Assembly (NCBI RefSeq): GCF_031457495.1
Contig: NZ_JAVDWM010000001.1
Location: forward strand, 980,001 to 1,044,000
DNA from: Sphingopyxis sp. BE259
GTDB taxonomy: Bacteria > Pseudomonadota > Alphaproteobacteria > Sphingomonadales > Sphingomonadaceae
Reading direction: 5' to 3'
Length of the DNA stretch: 64,000 bases
Shown: in pieces, positions 52,710 through 61,326 of the stretch
Numbering within the stretch: position 1 is the first letter of the stretch
Layout: each line of letters begins with the position of its first letter
Made by a program: the position numbers and the translations under genes
Notes under the pieces: model-generated
The model's input: only the letters and a program-made list of their open reading frames with translations
The model's database searches: none
Told to the model about the DNA's origin: nothing

Positions 52710-53018
52710 ATGTTGTGGAAGGCCGCCGGTGCAGTGATGATTGCATTCATATTATCTATGTGCAGTTTGCAAATCCATCCCAGCACGAGTGAGTATGGTG
52801 AGTATGGCAATGTCGGTTCGCCCACTGAAAATTGGCGGAAGCGCTTGGTGGCGGGCTGGCCGGCTCCGTTCGTTGCAGATGTCCCGTCGATTTCTGTGCC
52901 CCGGCAGATCGGCCCGGAGGACGAATTCCGCTTCGGAGCATTTTTAGGGACCTTCAGTTTCTGGCTTTTGGTAACCCTGTTTTTCGGCTCTATTGTCCGC
53001 TTTTTTGGCCGCCGTTAG
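52710..53018 (+). CDS. Small membrane protein of unknown function
   Basis: The 102-residue protein starts at ATG 52710 with GGAGGT 7 bp upstream. It has an N-terminal hydrophobic segment (AAGAVMIAFILSMCSLQI) and a C-terminal one (FLGTFSFWLLVTLFFGSIVRFFG). Between them is a polar loop with Tyr/Gly repeats. I do not recognise a family. Confidence 0.6.
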   Translation: MLWKAAGAVMIAFILSMCSLQIHPSTSEYGEYGNVGSPTENWRKRLVAGWPAPFVADVPSISVPRQIGPEDEFRFGAFLGTFSFWLLVTLFFGSIVRFFGRR

Positions 53019-53487
53019 TAGTAATAGTGTAATTGGACAGGCGACTTCGATTCTTTTCGAGCTCTTCGCTATCTACAGCGCCTGAGCTGGCGCTTCCATT
53101 CGATGATGCCAGGCATCGGTAACCGCTGCGTGTGATCTACGGTCAACTCGGGCGTCGCGCGTCCGCATTGGTTTAGCGAGATAGCACCCCAGTCGACGCA
53201 AGCGTTTACGCACCTCGGTTGATCCGTCATCCAGTAATCCGTCTCCCGCGCCAAAAGGCAGACGAGCCACCCGAGCGGATGTGTCAGGGGCGAGCTGCTA
53301 TGGCAGGTAAGGCACAGATTCAGGCTAACAGCGAAACTCAGGTCGGTCACACTTCCGGCGCAAGCGTCACTTTTTCAGAGCATCGGACCTGTCATTCCTC
53401 CAGCGGTAAGCGCAGTTGGCGAGACATGCCGCGATCCCACGCCACAAACGGGTTGCAATAGAAACTCTATATATGTAGATAATCAAT
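53019..53487. other. Intergenic region upstream of the PadR operon
   Basis: No gene is supported here. Near 53454-53475, TTGCAATAGAAACTC followed by TATATATG looks promoter-like. TCTATATATGTAGA (about 53463-53476) is an imperfect dyad just before the padR-type start and may be its operator. Confidence 0.45.
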
Positions 53488-53796
53488 ATGGCTCGGCGCA
53501 TCAACATTTCGCGGCAGACTCTGACGGTCTTGTCGGCTTTCCTCGAAACACCCCAGGGATGGCGGTATGGGTATGATTTAATCAAAGAAACCGGCCTCAA
53601 GTCCGGCACGCTTTATCCGTTGCTCATGCGTCTTCACGATCAAGGGTTGTTAGATTCAGAGTGGCATCCTTCGCCTCAACAAGGTCGACCGGCTCGCCAT
53701 GCATACCGCTTGTCCCATGCTGGAATTGCTTTGGCGAAGCAGGCACGTTCGTCTGAAACGCCGCCGTTGCAATCCGCAGTCGAGGCGTTCGCATGA
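53488..53796 (+). CDS. PadR-family transcriptional regulator
   Basis: The 102-residue regulator has a PadR winged helix (LTVLSAFLETPQGWRYGYDLIKETGLKSGTLYPLLMRLHDQGLLDSEW). The short C-terminal helix is of the small PadR class. It overlaps the next gene by 4 bp. Small PadR proteins commonly repress an adjacent membrane-protein operon, as the context suggests here. Confidence 0.9.
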   Translation: MARRINISRQTLTVLSAFLETPQGWRYGYDLIKETGLKSGTLYPLLMRLHDQGLLDSEWHPSPQQGRPARHAYRLSHAGIALAKQARSSETPPLQSAVEAFA

Positions 53797-54362
53797 CCTC
53801 TGGTTTGACCCGCATTGCACGTGCTGCTCTTCGAGTGGCAGTTGCGCTTTCACCTCCCGAGCGGCTTGAGTGGTCGAAAGCCATGCAGTCTGAAATGCAT
53901 CACGCGTCGGGCGGCAATGCGCTGCCCTTTGCTTTAGGGTGCTTATGGGCGATGGCAAAGGCGCGGGCTACGACGCAAACGGCAATCGTCAACGCCTCTC
54001 GCTGGACGCTGGTTCTCTGTGCCGTAGCATGGAGTGTTCTCCATATCCGTCTTGCCGGACGGCTTTCGACCGTTGGTGCGACGGCACCATCGATGCTCGC
54101 CTACTTTGCGGCAGCGGCAATTGCGGTAGGTGCGTTTTTTACTGCGGTGAGAGGACTGCGCGCCGCAGTATTGCTGGCTATCCCAGTGATTATCTTGTCT
54201 AGCTTTGTCGCTATAGGCATCGATCAGATGCTGCCTCCCCAGGCATTTGCCCGCTTCTACAGAGCGATTGCCATAGAGTATGTCGTCATTCTCTCGACGG
54301 CTATGCTGATTGCGATCGGCGTCCCGGCTTGGGTGAAGCAACAAAAGAGGTCCACGATATGA
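53793..54362 (+). CDS. Membrane protein co-encoded with PadR
   Basis: The 189-residue protein has an N-terminal amphipathic part (RIARAALRVAVALSPPERLEWSKAMQSEM), then about four membrane helices. The PPERxxWSKAMxxEM motif is typical of membrane proteins encoded next to PadR genes. Its function is unknown. Its stop overlaps the next start (ATGA). Confidence 0.75.
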   Translation: MTSGLTRIARAALRVAVALSPPERLEWSKAMQSEMHHASGGNALPFALGCLWAMAKARATTQTAIVNASRWTLVLCAVAWSVLHIRLAGRLSTVGATAPSMLAYFAAAAIAVGAFFTAVRGLRAAVLLAIPVIILSSFVAIGIDQMLPPQAFARFYRAIAIEYVVILSTAMLIAIGVPAWVKQQKRSTI

Positions 54363-54706
54363 CGCGACGTCGAATTACGATCGCCTTGGCGGTCGTTGCT
54401 GGTCTGCTGGGGATCGTGCATCTTGCTTTAGCCACATTGATCTTTGGCATATGGACCACCGACGTCTTATGGTTCGTCGGCACCGGAGTCGCCATTGTGA
54501 TTGCAGCAGCGGCAAACCTGATTGCCGTGAACGCTCCGGATCGCGCCGGTCGGTCAATCTTGGTGATCATAAACGCGATGATGGCTGGATTCTTCGCAGC
54601 AGCTTGGTCGGTCCTGCCCGGACCACAGGTGATTGTCGGAGGAATATTGTTTGCTGGGCTTGCAGTGTGCGCATGGACGACGGAACGCGGGCACAGGCCA
54701 TCTTAG
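54359..54706 (+). CDS. Small four-helix membrane protein
   Basis: The 115-residue protein from ATG 54359 has four hydrophobic segments (IALAVVAGLLGIVHLALATLIFG, VLWFVGTGVAIVIAAAANLIAV, SILVIINAMMAGFFAAAWSVLPG, VIVGGILFAGLAVCAWT). It is the third gene of the PadR operon. Function unknown. Confidence 0.75.
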   Translation: MTRRRITIALAVVAGLLGIVHLALATLIFGIWTTDVLWFVGTGVAIVIAAAANLIAVNAPDRAGRSILVIINAMMAGFFAAAWSVLPGPQVIVGGILFAGLAVCAWTTERGHRPS

Positions 54707-54810
54707 CCCACGGGCAAACGGCGCATTCTCGTGCTATAAGATCGAAATAGTCCGCAACGTCAAAGAACGCCCTGCGACCGGTATCTAAGATCAAGACTCA
54801 TCGATCAGGG

Positions 54811-55156
54811 TCAGAAGATGACAGTAGCGGCGAAGGCTACGGCGGAAAAAAAAGGCCTTCGGGCACCGATCGTAGCGCCTGGCGACGCGCTGGGCGCCTA
54901 TGGACGATGTCGCCAAGGCCTTCCATCATGCAGATAAAGATGTCTTGTCGCTTCACTACTTGCAGCGATCGAAAAGCGTTTTTGCCGAGCCATATTCTCT
55001 CGGCGATTCCGACCACCTCAGCTAATTGCGATTGACGAAGATGATGCCGCTCGAAACCCGCCGATCATCGACCCGCTCCCGACCTTGGCTCTTCGCAAAC
55101 TACGGCTGAAGACGCGCCGTCTGTTCGTCCGTCAACCAATACAAATTACGCATCAT
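54811..55156 (-). pseudogene. Internally deleted IS5-family transposase remnant
   Basis: The minus strand reads MRNLYWLTDEQTARLQP, stop, FAKSQGRERVDDRRVSSGIIFVNRN, stop. This is the N-terminus of an IS5-family transposase with two nonsense codons. It then jumps to RYDRCPKAFF and, after a frameshift at an A8 run near 54846, to AVAFAATVIF, the known C-terminal end. The catalytic middle is missing, so this is an inactive relic. Confidence 0.85.
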
Positions 55157-55252
55157 TCAGGCTCCTCGTTGTGAAGCTGAATCACAGCGCCTGCTGAAAT
55201 CAATGGTCCGGAGCCCAGGTATCGGCATGTTAGGAGTTGGTAAAAAGGCGCA

Positions 55253-55624
55253 TCAGAGCCGAGCAGGCGTAAGCTCTATAGCAATGGGAACCGCGAGCGG
55301 ATGCCACCCATGATGGGCCAGAACAGCGTTGCTTTCGATGGCCCGCCGTCCTCTGTCGCGATCGAGAGACCAGGTGATGTGGAAAATACTGCCGTCAGGC
55401 CGGCTGCAATTCCCAGCTATCGAGACCACGAGTGCTTCAAGCCCGTCACCGTCATCGGCATGGCCGATGACGGCGGCTTCCGATTTGGGGGGCACGGGAT
55501 CGCTCAACGAAGCCTGCGTATCAAACGTGATATGATCGGCAACAAGATCACGCCAGCGTGGCGGAAAGATATCGACCAGAAACTCCCGACTAGCGCGATC
55601 AAGCTTCCACCCTGTAACCGCCAT
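55253..55624 (-). CDS. Small two-HxT (2H phosphoesterase-like) protein
   Basis: The 123-residue protein from ATG 55624 has two HxT motifs, His31-x-Thr33 in VADHITFD and His82-x-Thr84 in FHITWSL. The overall pattern WKLD...FPPRW..LVADHITF resembles the cyclic phosphodiesterase domain of fungal tRNA ligase. It might act on 2',3'-cyclic phosphates of RNA ends. It lies 11 bp downstream of the hemerythrin gene, in one operon. The assignment rests on motifs only. Confidence 0.6.
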   Translation of the reverse strand: MAVTGWKLDRASREFLVDIFPPRWRDLVADHITFDTQASLSDPVPPKSEAAVIGHADDGDGLEALVVSIAGNCSRPDGSIFHITWSLDRDRGRRAIESNAVLAHHGWHPLAVPIAIELTPARL

Positions 55625-55635
55625 GGTCCAGAACC

Positions 55636-56136
55636 TCAAACGCGTATCGTCGCCAGCTGCGCTGGCGGCAGCCCGGTGCTTTCGGCCTGCGCTTTCAACT
55701 CTTCCTTGCGTGCCAACATAGCCTGACCGAGCGCTTCAAGATCGACGTCCGCGGCGCGCGCCTGCTGGAACATATTGTCTTGCTGCTTTTCTTCTTCCTT
55801 GACGTGATGCTTGATCTCTTCCGATAACACGGTGACCTTGGCGTCAAAGAACTCGTCTTCGGGACCCGATGCTTCGATGTCGTTGATCAACACCTTGGCG
55901 CTGTCATGCTCGACCCAGGCTTCCTTCAGCAAATCCTCGTCGATCTTACCCTTCAAAGCGGGATAGAAAACTTCTTCTTCAATCTGCGCATGGATTTTGA
56001 GTTCAGTGCAGATTTGCTTGGCGAGCTTCGCCTTGCGGTCGTTGCTTGTTGCCTTCTCGAACTCTTCGAAGAGGCCTTCGACGGTGCGATGGTCGGCAGC
56101 GAGAATGTGGGTCGCATCCAAATCGACGGATTTCAT
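55636..56136 (-). CDS. Hemerythrin-domain (HHE) protein
   Basis: The 166-residue protein has a hemerythrin-type di-iron four-helix bundle (ATHILAADHRTVEGLFEEFE, KIHAQIEEEVFYPAL, EHDSAKVLINDIE, EEIKHHVKEEEKQQDNMF). Such proteins bind O2 or NO, or store iron, during stress. GGAG lies upstream of the start. It is co-transcribed with the two-HxT gene. Confidence 0.9.
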   Translation of the reverse strand: MKSVDLDATHILAADHRTVEGLFEEFEKATSNDRKAKLAKQICTELKIHAQIEEEVFYPALKGKIDEDLLKEAWVEHDSAKVLINDIEASGPEDEFFDAKVTVLSEEIKHHVKEEEKQQDNMFQQARAADVDLEALGQAMLARKEELKAQAESTGLPPAQLATIRV

Positions 56137-56442
56137 TGCAGTCTCCTGTTTTCAAACTCCCGTAAGTGCCATTCGAACGATTCGACAATGCGAAGGTTGC
56201 GCGATCTTCTGCCTGCAGGCTGAAAATCGCGTGCATTGATAGCGCCTAAGTTTCAGTCGAAAGGAGGAAGTGCTGCACCACGCCGATAATGATCCCTGTT
56301 ACGATTTGATGGCATATTCGCTTTGTATAGCTAATTCATCATCACAAACGATTACTCCAATCACGCAAATTGACGATAACCACTTGGCATGGGCCCATAT
56401 TAATCCCTACAAGTCCTGTGTGAACTTGGAGGAAGCAAAACC
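56137..56442. other. Divergent intergenic region
   Basis: The interval lies between the hemerythrin gene and the plus-strand DUF6471-type gene. It is AT-rich around 56300-56400. No EcfG-type GGAAC/GTT promoter was found and no gene is supported. Confidence 0.5.
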
Positions 56443-56742
56443 ATGCCGATCGAAGGGAAGGTCTGGGAAAAAATGGTCAAGAACATATTGCGCGCAGAGA
56501 TGATGCGCAGAGGCGTGTCCTATGCTGGTCTCGCCGAGCGGCTCCAAAAGCAGGGCGTCGAGGACAATGAGCTCAATCTGCGTAACAAGGTCAGCCGGGG
56601 TCGTTTCACTGCCGTCTTCTTCATGCAGTGCATGCAAGCGCTCGGCGTCGATCTTCTTCAGATCCCCCAAGCAACCGAGGAGGCGGCCCGAAGAGGTGGA
56701 GCCCAGAAACTTGCTAGAGGTCGGCCGGCTACAGATTCCTGA
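56443..56742 (+). CDS. DUF6471-like small DNA-binding-type protein
   Basis: The 99-residue protein starts at ATG 56443 with GGAGG upstream. The pattern VKNILRAEMMRRGVSYAGLAERLQKQGVEDNELNLRNKVSRGRFTAVFFMQCMQALGVDLL is that of DUF6471, a helix-turn-helix-like family. It sits 54 bp upstream of a Fic gene and may regulate or accompany it. Confidence 0.8.
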   Translation: MPIEGKVWEKMVKNILRAEMMRRGVSYAGLAERLQKQGVEDNELNLRNKVSRGRFTAVFFMQCMQALGVDLLQIPQATEEAARRGGAQKLARGRPATDS

Positions 56743-56796
56743 TCCCTGATCGAGTATAAGTATAAAACTCTAATCAAACGCAGAAAGGATTGAGAA

Positions 56797-57636
56797 ATGA
56801 AAATCGTCGAACAGATTCAAAACCTGCGTGATGAACTATCGGCCATGAGACCCCTCCCGCCTTCGCTTTTGGCGACCTTGCGTGAGCCGATCGACCTTGA
56901 ACTGACCTACAGCTCGAACGCAATCGAGGGGAATACGCTGACGCTGCGTGAGACAGCTGAGGTCATTGCACATGGCATTACGATCGGCGGCAAGCCATTG
57001 GGAGATCACCTGGAAGCCATAGATCATCATCATGCTCTCGCGTGGATGTATGAAATGGCCAAACAGGATCATACGCTGACCGCCTTCGAGGTGCGTCAGT
57101 TGCACCAACTCGTTCTGCAACGAAGCAAGCCAGATCTCGCCGGACAGTATGCCGTGGCGCAGCGAGGAATCACAGGATCACCCGTCGTCTTTCCACAGCC
57201 ATCTGAGGTGCCACACCTTATGGAAGACTTCGCGGGCTGGCTTAAAGATGCGCCTCTCAATCCTGAAAACGCTTTCGAGGCACATTATAAGCTGGTTACC
57301 ATCCATCCATTCCAGGACGGCAACGGCAGGACCTCACGTCTGGTCATGAACCTTCAACTGGTGCGCGGAGGGTATTGCCCGGTCGCGGTAAGGCCAAATC
57401 ATCGAATGGAGTATGTGAACTCACTGGAGGATGCACAGCTCAACGGGAACAAGACTCGTTTTCAAACTTTCATGCACCAGAGACTGCTCGAAACCATGGA
57501 GGGCTATCTGGGCATCATTCGCGAAGCGACGACCAACCTCGCAAAACGGGAAATCGAATCAAAGCCTGAGGACGATCGACGAAAACCCACCGCAGCACAG
57601 ATCGCGAGGATGCGCGCAGACCGGGGCATCACCTAA
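56797..57636 (+). CDS. Fic-family protein (AMP transferase)
   Basis: The 279-residue protein has an active-site motif HPFQDGNGRTSR (His170-Arg181), complete for AMPylation. The inhibitory motif [S/T]xxxE[G/N] is N-terminal (Ser40-Glu44-Gly45 in SSNAIEGNT), so this is a class II, self-inhibited Fic protein. A flap motif GSPVVFPQP precedes the core. The target is unknown. It follows the DUF6471-like gene. Confidence 0.92.
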   Translation: MKIVEQIQNLRDELSAMRPLPPSLLATLREPIDLELTYSSNAIEGNTLTLRETAEVIAHGITIGGKPLGDHLEAIDHHHALAWMYEMAKQDHTLTAFEVRQLHQLVLQRSKPDLAGQYAVAQRGITGSPVVFPQPSEVPHLMEDFAGWLKDAPLNPENAFEAHYKLVTIHPFQDGNGRTSRLVMNLQLVRGGYCPVAVRPNHRMEYVNSLEDAQLNGNKTRFQTFMHQRLLETMEGYLGIIREATTNLAKREIESKPEDDRRKPTAAQIARMRADRGIT

Positions 57637-57750
57637 GGTCCGCCGACCGAAAGACGGAGCAACCCACCCCGGCGATCGCTCGCAAACGCGAGAACTCTGC
57701 GCGCGACCGTTGGAATTTTGACCATCTATATGTCTTTAGTTTGGCGCACG

Positions 57751-58230
57751 TCAGACGATGTCGTCCGCATCTTGTTTCGGCGTCGCCGCGCCGTCCTTGC
57801 TGATAAAGCTGATCTTGCCTTGCGGCTCAAGAATAGCCCACTCGACATTGGCAAGCCGGCCGATTCCGGCAAGGCGCATCTCGGACAATATCTCGTCGCG
57901 CGTCAGTCGGTCACGCCGAAGATTCGCCTCGATAATCTTCCCATTTTTTACAACGACGCGCGGCTCGCCTTCGAGAGCATTTTTAAGTTTAGGAAAGAGA
58001 TAAGTCGCCCAGCTCAGCGTCAGCGCCCAGAAAGCGAAGGTGCCGATTGCAAGCATTCCGCCCGTGAGGCTAAAGTCATTGTGGGTCACACCCTGTTGGA
58101 TCAAGTCGCCCATGACGACCAGCAGCACGAGTTCGAACGGTGTCATCTGTCCGAGCTCGCGCTTCCCCAAGAGACGGATCAGCGCATAGAGCAGCGCAAA
58201 CATCGCGGTCGCGCGCAGCACGATGTCCAT
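57751..58230 (-). CDS. DUF421 (YetF-like) membrane protein
   Basis: The 159-residue protein has an N-terminal membrane part (ATAMFALLYALIRLLGKRELGQMTPFELVLLVVMGDLIQQ). The cytosolic YetF domain follows (PRVVVKNGKIIEANLRRDRLTRDEILSEMRLAGI). The LLGKRELGQMTPFELVL motif is diagnostic. Function unknown. It starts within the stop of the upstream gene (TGATG), so it is coupled to it. Confidence 0.9.
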   Translation of the reverse strand: MDIVLRATAMFALLYALIRLLGKRELGQMTPFELVLLVVMGDLIQQGVTHNDFSLTGGMLAIGTFAFWALTLSWATYLFPKLKNALEGEPRVVVKNGKIIEANLRRDRLTRDEILSEMRLAGIGRLANVEWAILEPQGKISFISKDGAATPKQDADDIV

Positions 58231-58766
58231 CAGGGCAGAACCTTGATGCGGAAAACCTGGCGGCCGAGAAGTCGCTCGCCGTCATACACTGCGATCACGC
58301 CTTCATTGCCCGCGAAAAGCGGGGGATTTATCTGTCCGTCGATCTTGACCGAGAGCGTTTCTCCCGCTTCGAGTGGACCATAAGAAAAGCGATATTCGCC
58401 GTTCTTATATTCTTCTTCGGCGGCTGCCGGAATCATCGTGTTGATTGTCATGTCGCGCCAAAGTCCAGCCTCGACTGCAAGGGTCGCATCGGTGAGTGGC
58501 TCGTCGGCGCGGATATCTATCGCGGTTTCAAAAAATTCGCCGTTGCGAATGACCGTGGGCGTCAAGACGCTGAGCCGGGCGAGTCCGAAATCTGCATCGA
58601 CACGCGGGCTCGGCTGGCCGCCGAAATGACCGGTGACCGCGGCGGCGACGAGGCTCCCCAAGATAAGAAACGAAATCGGGCTGGCATGGCGGTCCCAAAA
58701 TTGAGCACGGTCGACAGGGTCCGTTATCCCATCGGGCGGATCAAGCGGAATTTCTGCTTCTTCCAT
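58230..58766 (-). CDS. Single-pass membrane protein of unknown function
   Basis: The 178-residue protein has one hydrophobic segment (ISFLILGSLVAAAVTGHFGG). A beta-rich extracytoplasmic domain follows (TVIRNGEFFETAIDIRADEPLTDATLAVEAGLW, FSYGPLEAGETLSVKIDGQINP), similar in style to immunoglobulin-like assembly domains. It is the first gene of a two-gene operon with DUF421. Confidence 0.75.
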   Translation of the reverse strand: MEEAEIPLDPPDGITDPVDRAQFWDRHASPISFLILGSLVAAAVTGHFGGQPSPRVDADFGLARLSVLTPTVIRNGEFFETAIDIRADEPLTDATLAVEAGLWRDMTINTMIPAAAEEEYKNGEYRFSYGPLEAGETLSVKIDGQINPPLFAGNEGVIAVYDGERLLGRQVFRIKVLP

Positions 58767-58887
58767 AGTCGCACTACGCCCCAGTAGCGATCTTGTTGCT
58801 AAGGATGGGGGGGGCGTCCGATTGCCAATATTGGCCTCGTCGCTGTTTAATCACCATAATTGTCTGGTCCGCAATCGCTCGCCGGGA

Positions 58888-58913
58888 GGCAACTTTGTGA
58901 GCGCGGACCCGTT
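58888..58913 (+). promoter_or_regulatory. Weak EcfG-type promoter candidate
   Basis: GGCAAC, 16 bp, CGTT resembles the general-stress consensus GGAAC-N16/17-CGTT with one mismatch. It sits about 55 bp upstream of a DUF2383-type gene of the kind often under EcfG control. Confidence 0.3.
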
Positions 58914-58967
58914 GATGGGGGCTGGCGCAGACATAATGTCAGGTGCCATCTTTTGAAAGGATCCCCC

Positions 58968-59423
58968 ATGTTCGACAACAAGAATGTTGCAACGCTCAAT
59001 TCGTTGATCGCGACGACGCTCGACAGCGTCGATGGATATCGTAAAGCCGCCGACGAAGCCAATGCGGCTCAGTTCAAGGACCAATTTTTAAGCCGTGCGA
59101 ATGAGCGCCAAGCCATCGTCGCCGACTTCCAGGCAAAAGTTCGCGAGCTCGGCGGCGAACCCGAAGATGACGGCACCGTGTTGGCCTCTGCCCATCGTGC
59201 ATTCCTTGGCCTGCGTGACATGCTGACCGGTGAGCGCGACGACGCCGCGGTCGTTGCCGAGGTTGAGCGCGGCGAGGACCACATCAAGTCGAAGTTCGAG
59301 AGCGCGCTTAAGGATGAAGACCTAGATCCAGCTGTCCGGGGAATCATTCAGAGCGCATTTACATCGGTCCGCGAAGGCCATGACCAGATGTCGGCGCTCA
59401 AGCACGGGCTTAGCTCCACCTAG
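58968..59423 (+). CDS. DUF2383/PA2169-type four-helix-bundle protein
   Basis: The 151-residue protein has a ferritin-like helical bundle (NVATLNSLIATTLDSVDGYRKAADEA, QFLSRANERQAIVADFQAKVRELGGEPEDDGT, RGIIQSAFTSVREGHDQM). This family is stress-associated with unknown activity. GAAAGGATC precedes the ATG. A strong intrinsic terminator follows 29 bp after the stop. Confidence 0.88.
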   Translation: MFDNKNVATLNSLIATTLDSVDGYRKAADEANAAQFKDQFLSRANERQAIVADFQAKVRELGGEPEDDGTVLASAHRAFLGLRDMLTGERDDAAVVAEVERGEDHIKSKFESALKDEDLDPAVRGIIQSAFTSVREGHDQMSALKHGLSST

Positions 59424-59451
59424 CGAATAGACGCTCCAACCGAGCTGAATA

Positions 59452-59484
59452 ACGGCGGCCCCTCTTGCGGGGCCGCCGTCTTTG
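59452..59484 (+). terminator. Rho-independent terminator
   Basis: The 11-bp perfect stem ACGGCGGCCCC / GGGGCCGCCGT has the loop TCTTGC, followed by CTTTGCGTTTT. Confidence 0.88.
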
Positions 59485-59816
59485 CGTTTTGCACGCTTTT
59501 AACCTTCTGAAACCTTAGGCATAACCATACCACGATCCCGATTAGCACCGCCGCCGCAGCCTTCCTAGGCCGCCGTTCGTTGTCGCCGCCGAAGTTCAAC
59601 ATGGCCCAAGTCTGGCACACGACGGCTCGGTGTAGGATCAGACTGATGATACCGTGCCAATGCCGTTAGCCACGCGCGGGTAACTGGCGAAGAATGCCAG
59701 GCAGCAGCCGTCCGACATCCTCAGCATCAAACGACCATGGTGCAGCTTTTGGGCCCACCGTGCGTAACAATTAAACGTCCTGTGCGATCGACCGAAAATT
59801 TGGAGAGAACGGCGAT
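59485..59816. other. Intergenic region
   Basis: No gene is supported. The minus-strand frame 59420-59620 (one hydrophobic segment) overlaps the terminator and has no ribosome site. Confidence 0.5.
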
Positions 59817-60326
59817 ATGGCTAGTCTTGCACACCCATCCAGCGGCGAATGCGCTACAGCATTTTCTAGCGTCAGAAACGCATGCGAGCACCGCAATCGA
59901 CCGGTAGAAATCGCCGACTGGGTGATGATCAATATCCCATGGACAATCGCCGTGCCAGACTACGCCGATTTCCATGACCGGTGGGCGCTGCTAAGCCGCG
60001 GCGAACTTTATGCTGTTGAAGAAGAACTGCAACGGCGCACAAGCGCGCTCAACGCTCCCGATGCCGATCTCGACGCGGCCGCAGCCAAGCTGACTGGTCG
60101 TTCAAGCCACTGGACGGCGGCGGCGGAGTGGTTATCGCGTAATCCGCGTCGCTCCACTTCCCATTCAGAGTTCATTCTTCTTTTTGGCCAAATGTCGCGA
60201 GCTGAATTGCTCCTTTCCGCCATCGAACACAAGCGGCGGGGCCGGCTTACGTCTGACGGGACACCCGCTGGAACGCCGACTGTGACGGGGTCGAGCGCCT
60301 CAGTGCTTCGTCTAGACGTCGATTGA
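59817..60326 (+). CDS. Protein of unknown function
   Basis: The 169-residue protein starts at ATG 59817 with GGAGAG upstream. It is helical with no known motif (DFHDRWALLSRGELYAVEEELQRR, WTAAAEWLSRNPRRSTSHSEFILLFGQM). It lies 18 bp upstream of a PilZ gene and is likely co-transcribed. Confidence 0.65.
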   Translation: MASLAHPSSGECATAFSSVRNACEHRNRPVEIADWVMINIPWTIAVPDYADFHDRWALLSRGELYAVEEELQRRTSALNAPDADLDAAAAKLTGRSSHWTAAAEWLSRNPRRSTSHSEFILLFGQMSRAELLLSAIEHKRRGRLTSDGTPAGTPTVTGSSASVLRLDVD

Positions 60327-60344
60327 AAAATTTCAGTTAAAACA

Positions 60345-60671
60345 ATGACCGAGCGCAAAACGGGTAGCACTGATAGCAAGCCGCAACGGCGGGCCGCGGA
60401 GCGGGCAAGAGTATCCGCGACCGCGCGACTTCGCGAAGCGGGCCGGACGCCCTTTGAGGTCACCCTGTCCGACCTTTCGGCCACAGGCTTCCGAATGGAG
60501 ACTTTCGCGCGGTTGCAGATCGGAAGCAAAATATGGGTAAATCTTCCAAGTTTGGCGCCCTTGGAAGCTTTTGTCCGGCGATGCGATGGGAAAATCTACG
60601 GATGTGAATTCATGCGGCCGCTCCATCCTGCCGTCGCGGAACACTTGCGCGAACGATTTCAACAATCCTGA
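60345..60671 (+). CDS. PilZ-domain protein
   Basis: The 108-residue protein has a PilZ cyclic-di-GMP-binding pattern: RRAAERARV (RxxxR) and LSDLSATGFRM (DxSxxG). The C-terminal strand set follows (FVRRCDGKIYGCEFMRPL). The first motif is slightly atypical, so binding needs testing. It may respond to the GGDEF enzyme encoded at 9417. Confidence 0.85.
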   Translation: MTERKTGSTDSKPQRRAAERARVSATARLREAGRTPFEVTLSDLSATGFRMETFARLQIGSKIWVNLPSLAPLEAFVRRCDGKIYGCEFMRPLHPAVAEHLRERFQQS

Positions 60672-61326
60672 GCGCGTGATTCCGTCACCGATCATTGCTA
60701 TTCGGAACTTAGGTATCGACAATCGAGATTGTCCGATCAGCTCATCAAACTGAACCTAAACACCCGCAAATGCGCCGATCGATACCTGGGCTCCGGGCGA
60801 CGAGTTCGCTGTCAAATATCAAGGAACTAAGTTTCGAGCGCGCGCGGCGGATCGGATAGCTCATATTGATTGGTATCAGGTTCGTCCCCTAAGCCTTGCA
60901 GCACCGGAAAGGCAGCATCGGAAGGGCAGCATCGTTCTGGAACCATGCTGGTTCGAGGGATTTTATGTAAAGTTTTCTAGATATGGCCAGCGCGTCCACC
61001 CGCGCGCTGTTATCGGAGCATTGGACACCGGTCCATCACACCCTGTCACTTGCATTCGGGCTGCAACCGGACAAGCGCACGCTAGAAACGGAGAACGGCC
61101 GTTGCCTTCGTGGATCCGTGCTGCATCCGAATTTTTGGTAACTTCATTAAAGTCCGCCGAAAGCGGCCCGGTCGGCGAAAGGTGTTCCTTCCGGCCCTGC
61201 AGTAAGAGGCGGCGGAATTTACTGCAACCACATCAGGCTGTTTTTCCGTCGATATCCATCTCTCAACCACCTAAGCAATTCATACTCAGCTTATCAGAGC
61301 GGATTTGAACGGCAAAGATATGTGCA
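60672..61326. other. Intergenic region, no supported gene
   Basis: These 655 bp contain only weak frames lacking ribosome sites. The segment just before the LysR start is AT-richer and may hold its promoter. GGAAC occurs at several places without a matching GTT at the right spacing. Confidence 0.5.

Noticed and set aside
53069..53350. Minus-strand frame of 93 codons before the PadR operon
   Set aside because: No start context, no domain, odd composition; considered as a transposase relic but no diagnostic motif was found.
59420..59620. Minus-strand small frame with one hydrophobic segment
   Set aside because: It overlaps the terminator of the DUF2383-type gene and lacks a ribosome site.
61021..61308. 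Frames on both strands upstream of the LysR gene
   Set aside because: Neither has a ribosome site or recognisable motif; composition is not coding-like.
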